Source: JAUVUV01 sp964548275 | GTDB lineage: Bacteria > Gemmatimonadota > Glassbacteria > GWA2-58-10 | Length of the DNA: 64,000 nucleotides | Direction: 5' to 3' | Assembly: GCA_964548275.1 (NCBI GenBank) | Contig: CAZJQI010000002.1 | Span: 84,052-148,051 of the forward strand | Shown here: in pieces, positions 59,651 through 64,000 of the stretch | How the letters are laid out: every line of letters begins with the position of its first letter | How positions within the stretch are numbered: position 1 is the stretch's first letter | Program-made: the position numbers and the translations under genes | The notes under the pieces: model-generated | Databases searched by the model: none | What the model was told of the DNA's origin: nothing | Seen by the model: only the letters and a program-made list of their open reading frames with translations

Positions 59651-60580
59651 ATGCAGACCCGAGGTGGTTTTTACATTGCCCCGGCTTTATTCGCAGTTGT
59701 TTTTCTGCTGCTTTCTTTCGCTGATCTGCAAGCTCTGGACAGGGAAGTTGTGATATCAGCCTACCAGGGCCCCTGCGCGGACGGCGATTTCGCAGCCAAC
59801 CTGGAGACCGTGCGCAAGCAGACCCGTGAGGCCGCAGCGCGCGGGAGTGATTTTATCGTTTTCCCGGAAACTTTCCTGTCAGGATACGACAGCCCTGAAA
59901 ACGTGCGCCGCGGAGCCAGGCGGCTCGATGATCCCGAGCTCGAAGCTTTTATCCGGGAGAGCGCGGAGCATGGGATGGTGGTGATCGTGGGGATAGTGAT
60001 GATTGACGAGCAGGGCCTGCACAACAGCGTGCTCGTGATCCACGAGGGCAAACTATTAGGCACTTACGACAAGTGCCTGCTCACCGGCGGAGACAGGGAC
60101 AGGCTGAAATTCATTCCAGGCAAGGAAGTGCCCGTATTTACAGCCAAGGGAGCCAGGTTCTCTGTGATTATCTGCCACGACAGCTCTTTCCCCCACCCTG
60201 CGATGATCGCAAAGCTCAAGGGAGCCGAAATTCTTTTCAGCCCCCACTACAATTATATCAAATCGCAGACTGTGGACGCTCACCGCAAAGTGGTGCGCAA
60301 TTCTCATATAGGGCTGGCCTGCCTGATGAAACTGATCGTGGCCCGCTCGAACGTGGTGGTAACTGACAGGACCGGCTCCCAGGGATACGGCCACAGCTTT
60401 ATCATGAGTCCCCAGGGCGAGATGCTGGCTGAGGCCGAGCTTTTCCGCCAGGAGCTGATAACAGCCACAGTGGGGCCTGAGATGTTCGAGATGCCCTATG
60501 TATGGGCTGACCTGGATGAGGTGCCGGAGTGGATGCGCAAAAACCTGGCTGAATTGCTTGTAGGAGAGGGGAAGGAATGA
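59651..60580 (+). CDS. Exported carbon-nitrogen hydrolase (nitrilase superfamily)
   Basis: 309-residue enzyme with the Glu-Lys-Cys triad of the family: E73 in FPETFLSGY, K142 in YDKCLLTGGDRD, and C176 in IICHDSSFPHPA. A hydrophobic N-terminus (IAPALFAVVFLLLSFADLQA, ~9-28) looks like a signal peptide or anchor, so the enzyme is probably periplasmic, unlike most family members. Substrate is not assigned; amidase or N-carbamoylase activity are possibilities. The ATG is preceded by AAGGAGAG at ideal spacing. It stands alone between the giant protein gene and an AT-rich R-M island. Confidence 0.87.
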   Translation: MQTRGGFYIAPALFAVVFLLLSFADLQALDREVVISAYQGPCADGDFAANLETVRKQTREAAARGSDFIVFPETFLSGYDSPENVRRGARRLDDPELEAFIRESAEHGMVVIVGIVMIDEQGLHNSVLVIHEGKLLGTYDKCLLTGGDRDRLKFIPGKEVPVFTAKGARFSVIICHDSSFPHPAMIAKLKGAEILFSPHYNYIKSQTVDAHRKVVRNSHIGLACLMKLIVARSNVVVTDRTGSQGYGHSFIMSPQGEMLAEAELFRQELITATVGPEMFEMPYVWADLDEVPEWMRKNLAELLVGEGKE

Positions 60581-60741
60581 GGAAACATCATGCGAGGTGT
60601 GCTTTGAAATGAAATTAATGTTACATTTCTAGAGTATAGATCAATTGCAAATATAGTTTAAGACTATTATTTTAAGAATAATAAGATTAGAATTTCAAAA
60701 AGTGTGCTCTGGATTGCTTAATAACTCCAAAAGAGAATACT

Positions 60742-61620
60742 ATGAATGAACTATGGACAAAAGAAAAAGAAAAAGAGTTTTTCCAAACTTCTATTAGTAA
60801 TTTTGCCACACCGGAACAGCTTTTTTATCAATCGGATGATAATCGTTATTACGCTTATTGGCCCAAGTCATATAGGGGAAGAACAACTACATTGCAAAGT
60901 AGGAATTCGCTTATTGGAAGTTTCACTGAGAGATATTCTCGTGATCTTCTGCAAGAGTTTGCACGATCTCATGGATGGTATGCTGTACAAAAAGTTGTGT
61001 GTAATGAAATAGGTTTAACTAATAAATCGCCTGCTGATGTAGCGTTTTGTGCCACTCAATCTAGGATTCAAATACCAAACAACATATTTGCACTTTTTGA
61101 AGTAAAGATGTCTATCGTATGGAATTGGGAATTAGTAAATCCACGAGGCGATCAAAGTTATAGATGCCTTGGAGACTATAATACCCATCAAGGCAATCCT
61201 GGTTTGCTACGGTCAGACTCCATGCTTAAGGCTATTGGAAAAAGTATTAATATTAGAGTTAGTGGGCATAAATCATCACATATTCCTATTATTATTTTGG
61301 GAAATACACCAATCCAAAAAAGCTACTATACTAAAGTTGACAGTTTATCAGTTTCAGGAATTATTCAAGGTTTTTGGTCGGTTAATTCTTGTCCCTTAGA
61401 GGGGCAGGATAGCTTGAAATCTACTTCAAAAAAAGGGTTCTTTAGAATAGACTCTTATTCTGAACTTTTAGAGAATCTTGAGACTCTTTTTTCAGAATTA
61501 AAGGAGTTCTTTTCAAGTATGAAAACAAAAAATGAATTAGGGAAAATTATTGAAATAGCGAATCAAGAAGCTGAATTTGAAAAGAAAGCGGAAAGGTTTT
61601 TAGAATTAATAAGGAGATAA
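60742..61620 (+). CDS. Probable type II restriction endonuclease (PD-(D/E)XK)
   Basis: 292-residue protein, AT-rich in composition (many A/T-ending codons), unlike neighbours. A PD-(D/E)XK nuclease core is visible: D99 in SPADVAF, then after ~20 residues E120 and K122 in FEVKMS, with an upstream helical Glu (TERYSRDLL, ~63-71). The C-terminal ~80 residues are coiled-coil-like. It ends immediately before a DNA methyltransferase gene (GTG start 1 nt after the TAA), the usual R-M arrangement. Recognition sequence unknown. ATG start at 60742; the ribosome-binding site is weak (AAAAGAGA), which might keep endonuclease levels low. Confidence 0.8.
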   Translation: MNELWTKEKEKEFFQTSISNFATPEQLFYQSDDNRYYAYWPKSYRGRTTTLQSRNSLIGSFTERYSRDLLQEFARSHGWYAVQKVVCNEIGLTNKSPADVAFCATQSRIQIPNNIFALFEVKMSIVWNWELVNPRGDQSYRCLGDYNTHQGNPGLLRSDSMLKAIGKSINIRVSGHKSSHIPIIILGNTPIQKSYYTKVDSLSVSGIIQGFWSVNSCPLEGQDSLKSTSKKGFFRIDSYSELLENLETLFSELKEFFSSMKTKNELGKIIEIANQEAEFEKKAERFLELIRR

Positions 61621-61621
61621 A

Positions 61622-62530
61622 GTGAAAAACGAATCCAATAAAAAAGGCACTTCAACTAGTTCATTTGGAACTCCTGGCAGATTTGGTCATGACTCATCCA
61701 GGTTCTACAATAGTCGATTATATAATGGGATAGCAAAAGGAGAAAGGGTAAAATACGTTGAAAATAAGATAGATCCAGGATTCCTTAATAGAATATTTTG
61801 TAAATCAAGCGAACAAATGGAAGAACTTCCAGATAATAGTGTTCATCTAATGATTACCTCACCTCCTTATAATGTAACAAAAGATTATGATGAAGATTTA
61901 AGTTTAGCTGAATATTGTTCATTCCTAAAAAATGTATGGAAAGAAACTTATCGAGTTTTAGTTCCAGGAGGGCGTGTCTGTATTAATATAGCTAATCTCG
62001 GGAGAAAGCCTTATATACCGTTACATATTTACATAATAAAGGATATGATTGAAATTGGTTATTTAATGCGTGGCGAAATTATTTGGAATAAAGCCTCAAG
62101 TGCAAGTCCTTCTTGTGCTTGGGGAAGTTGGAAATCAGCAGCAAATCCTGTTCTTAGAGACATTCATGAGTATATTTTGGTCTTTTCAAAAAAATCTTTT
62201 ACAAGAACCAGAAGTAACAAAGAAAACACAATAAAAAAAGAGGATTTTTTAGAATGGACTAAAAGTGTGTGGAATTTTCCTGCTGTCTCAGCAAAAAAGA
62301 TTGGTCATCCTGCTCCTTTTCCGGAAGAACTTCCTTATCGTTTAATTGAACTTTACACTTTTAAAAATGATATTGTTCTTGATCCTTTTGCAGGTAGTGG
62401 ATCAACTTTTCTAGCGGCTCTAAAATCCGAACGAAAGTATGTCGGATATGAGATTAATAAGGAATATGTGAAATTAGCTATTAACAGAATAAAAATAAGT
62501 CAGTCTCAACTTTCTTTGCTAATAAAATAA
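61622..62530 (+). CDS. DNA (cytosine-N4 or adenine-N6) methyltransferase, beta class
   Basis: 302-residue modification enzyme paired with the upstream nuclease. Catalytic motif IV SPPY (S80-P-P-Y83 in TSPPYNVTKDYDED) precedes the SAM-binding motif I (DPFAGSGSTFLAAL, ~254-267), the circular order of beta-class enzymes. SPPY favours N4-cytosine, but N6-adenine enzymes also use it. A PSCAWGSWKSAANPVLRDIHEYILVFSK-type block in the middle is typical of this group. The start is GTG (61622) with a strong AAGGAGATAA straddling the previous stop, so translation is coupled. AT-rich; likely horizontally acquired. Target site unknown. Confidence 0.88.
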   Translation: MKNESNKKGTSTSSFGTPGRFGHDSSRFYNSRLYNGIAKGERVKYVENKIDPGFLNRIFCKSSEQMEELPDNSVHLMITSPPYNVTKDYDEDLSLAEYCSFLKNVWKETYRVLVPGGRVCINIANLGRKPYIPLHIYIIKDMIEIGYLMRGEIIWNKASSASPSCAWGSWKSAANPVLRDIHEYILVFSKKSFTRTRSNKENTIKKEDFLEWTKSVWNFPAVSAKKIGHPAPFPEELPYRLIELYTFKNDIVLDPFAGSGSTFLAALKSERKYVGYEINKEYVKLAINRIKISQSQLSLLIK

Positions 62531-62591
62531 CCATAGATAAATTATAATTAGTAGGCATATTTAATACGGCCCCTTGCACCACTACATAGCA

Positions 62592-62629
62592 AAGGCGCAA
62601 ATCACGCGGATTTGCGCCTTTTTATTTTT
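62592..62629 (+). terminator. Intrinsic terminator after the R-M operon
   Basis: Perfect 12-bp stem AAGGCGCAAATC/GATTTGCGCCTT (62592-62603 with 62609-62620), 5-nt loop, followed by TTTTTATTTTT. It ends plus-strand transcription about 60 nt after the methyltransferase stop. Its GC content matches the host chromosome rather than the island. Confidence 0.88.
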
Positions 62630-62808
62630 CGCATTATTCTACTTTGATTCCGCACCCTCGGTATCATTTTAGCTTTTTCATGGTCTGGCCGTAGTGAATT
62701 CTCTCATAATCTATGATTCGTTTACGGCAACAGGTCTACACAATATGGCAAACTCTAGAAAGCAAATAATTCTTAATTCACTCCTGTATTTAACAGCTTT
62801 TTTTACTT

Positions 62809-63816
62809 TCAGTCCTTCACCCCCACCACCATCCTTGCCTGGGGGCTGATATCCACCAGTTTCTGCTGGCGAAATCCTGCTGATTCAAGCCATTTTTTCG
62901 TCTGGCTCACTGTATAGCAGCCCCCGGAATCCGTTCCGGTGAGCATGTTAACTGCGAACATGCTCGCCATCGGCGGCCTGGTGCGGTTCTCCTCCAATAG
63001 AAAATCCTTGACCACTATTTTTCCCCTGGAGAGCATGCAATCGAAACAGCGCTGAATTAAAAGAAAATTTTCTTTCTCACTCAGGCTGTGGATAATGTTC
63101 GAAACAAGCACCAGGTCGTAGCCGGAGCCAAGGTCCTCTTTAAGGTAGTCTCCTGCTAACAGCTCGATTCTTCCTTTCATGCCAGCCCCGGCCACCTGGC
63201 TTCGTGTGATCTCCTCGATCACCTGGGGCAGCTCGAATACAACTGCCTCGAGATTCGGATTGAGCCTGCAAAAGGTTATCGCATACGTACCGGACCCTCC
63301 GCCCAGGTCGAGCATGCGGGTGGAGCTGGCAAGGTCAATACTCCCGGCCACTTTCTGCGCAGAAAGGGCAGCGACATTACTCATGCCGAGAATGAAATCG
63401 CGGCGCAGTTGCCTGTCATCCACTGCCCTTGGTGTCTCTGCCGGCTTGCCTGTTTTCAGCACCTGGGGCAAATGCAGCCATCTCGTAATCAGGTTTGCAT
63501 TGTGAAGAATGATATCGCCCTGATAGTACTCTCTGCCCCTGACCAGAAGCTGGTCGGCAAGCGCTGAGTTTTTGAATTTGCCGGATACCTTTTCGACAAG
63601 TTCCATCCCTGCCAGAGCGTGCAGAAAAATATCGGTTGCCCGCACCTCCAGGCCCAGTTTTTCAGCCACTTGTTCTGCATTCAACGGCTCTTTATCGAGA
63701 AGGGTAAAAAGCTTTAGTCTGACGGCTGTGGCAAGCACGACCGCGCCCTGGAATCCTCTGGCGATACTGGAAACCCGGTCTATTTTCGCGTAAAGTTCTT
63801 CTCTGCGCTCAGGCAC
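62809..63816 (-). CDS. SAM-dependent O-methyltransferase (plant-type/AdoMet_MT family 2)
   Basis: 335-residue small-molecule methyltransferase like hydroxyneurosporene or N-acetylserotonin methyltransferases. The N-terminal winged-helix dimerisation domain (LFTLLDKEPLNAEQVAEKLGL, ~35-55) is followed by the SAM site MLDLGGGSGTYAITF (~168-182), VFELPQVIEEI and the catalytic-region segment VLVSNIIHSLSEKENFLLIQRC (~232-253, His as potential base). The start is GTG (63816) with GGAG 8 nt upstream. Substrate unknown; no biosynthetic cluster is in view before the window end at 64000. Confidence 0.86.
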   Translation of the reverse strand: MPERREELYAKIDRVSSIARGFQGAVVLATAVRLKLFTLLDKEPLNAEQVAEKLGLEVRATDIFLHALAGMELVEKVSGKFKNSALADQLLVRGREYYQGDIILHNANLITRWLHLPQVLKTGKPAETPRAVDDRQLRRDFILGMSNVAALSAQKVAGSIDLASSTRMLDLGGGSGTYAITFCRLNPNLEAVVFELPQVIEEITRSQVAGAGMKGRIELLAGDYLKEDLGSGYDLVLVSNIIHSLSEKENFLLIQRCFDCMLSRGKIVVKDFLLEENRTRPPMASMFAVNMLTGTDSGGCYTVSQTKKWLESAGFRQQKLVDISPQARMVVGVKD

Positions 63817-64000
63817 GATCCATTCTCCATGTGGGTGTTATTTATCTTTTGCTCATTACTGGCCGGTTAACTAACAGGCAGAAAGAAAAAGATTATTTTT
63901 ATGTTACTTTGTATTAAACTATACACTTTAACCTGCTGCATAAAGGATAGTTAGCTGTATTTTTGTAAAGATATTTTTATACTTCTTTTGGTGGCAAAAG

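Overview
The window is a bacterial chromosome segment of roughly 55% GC by eye, gene-dense and mostly coding on the minus strand from 1 to 28.4 kb. Core genes (truB, rbfA, infB, nusA, rimP, rpoD, dnaG, mutS2, rpsU, uvrA, icd, rnpB) place it in Bacteria. The very large secreted FG-GAP protein ends in a FlgD-like / type IX secretion-type C-terminal domain, and lipoproteins with clear lipoboxes imply a diderm. Together these suggest a member of the FCB superphylum or an allied uncultured phylum (Zixibacteria-, Glassbacteria- or Latescibacteria-like). This assignment is inference; no rRNA gene is present.

Region 1 (1-16.8 kb, minus strand) is information processing. It holds the canonical rimP-nusA-infB-ylxP-rbfA-truB operon, coaD-rsmD-recJ, RNase P RNA beside a zinc-ribbon coiled-coil gene, tRNA-Val(CAC) and a CAU-anticodon tRNA, rpoD behind a clear TTGACA-N17-TACATT promoter, dnaG, mutS2 and rpsU. 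Several intrinsic terminators divide these units. Region 2 (16.9-25.8 kb, minus) holds an acidic repeat protein with two FliM-N-like EIDxLF motifs, rsmE, and a reduced heat-shock cluster. That cluster is dnaJ and hrcA without grpE or dnaK between them, plus a decayed hemW remnant. dprA, obgE and icd follow. Region 3 (26.0-28.4 kb) is a pair of tandem paralogous coiled-coil genes with a SHOCT-like segment.

Region 4 (29.1-36.1 kb, plus strand) is an NAD-linked bidirectional [NiFe] hydrogenase operon (hoxF with a fused NuoE-like domain, hoxU, hoxY, hoxH and a maturation protease), followed by a stand-alone receiver protein and a membrane histidine kinase. Region 5 (36.2-41.2 kb, minus) holds a PhoU-like protein with a Na/Pi cotransporter, then a glycoside-hydrolase-like lipoprotein. 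Region 6 (41.5-51.2 kb) holds uvrA, a 670-bp junk stretch with a broken S23/four-helix-bundle gene bounded by inverted repeats and a REP-like palindrome, a lipoprotein, yraN, a ParM-like actin, comM, a STAS protein with His at the usual phospho-Ser position, and a DegT-family aminotransferase.

Region 7 (51.2-64 kb) holds small or unknown genes, a DUF2225 protein, a 1.76-kilo-residue secreted FG-GAP/ASPIC protein, an exported nitrilase-family enzyme, an AT-rich restriction-modification pair that looks horizontally acquired, and an O-methyltransferase. No CRISPR array, rRNA, intact insertion sequence or prophage was seen. The most unusual items are the two gene relics (hemW and S23), the orphan actin, the EIDxLF acidic protein, the tandem SHOCT-like paralogs and the AT-rich R-M island.
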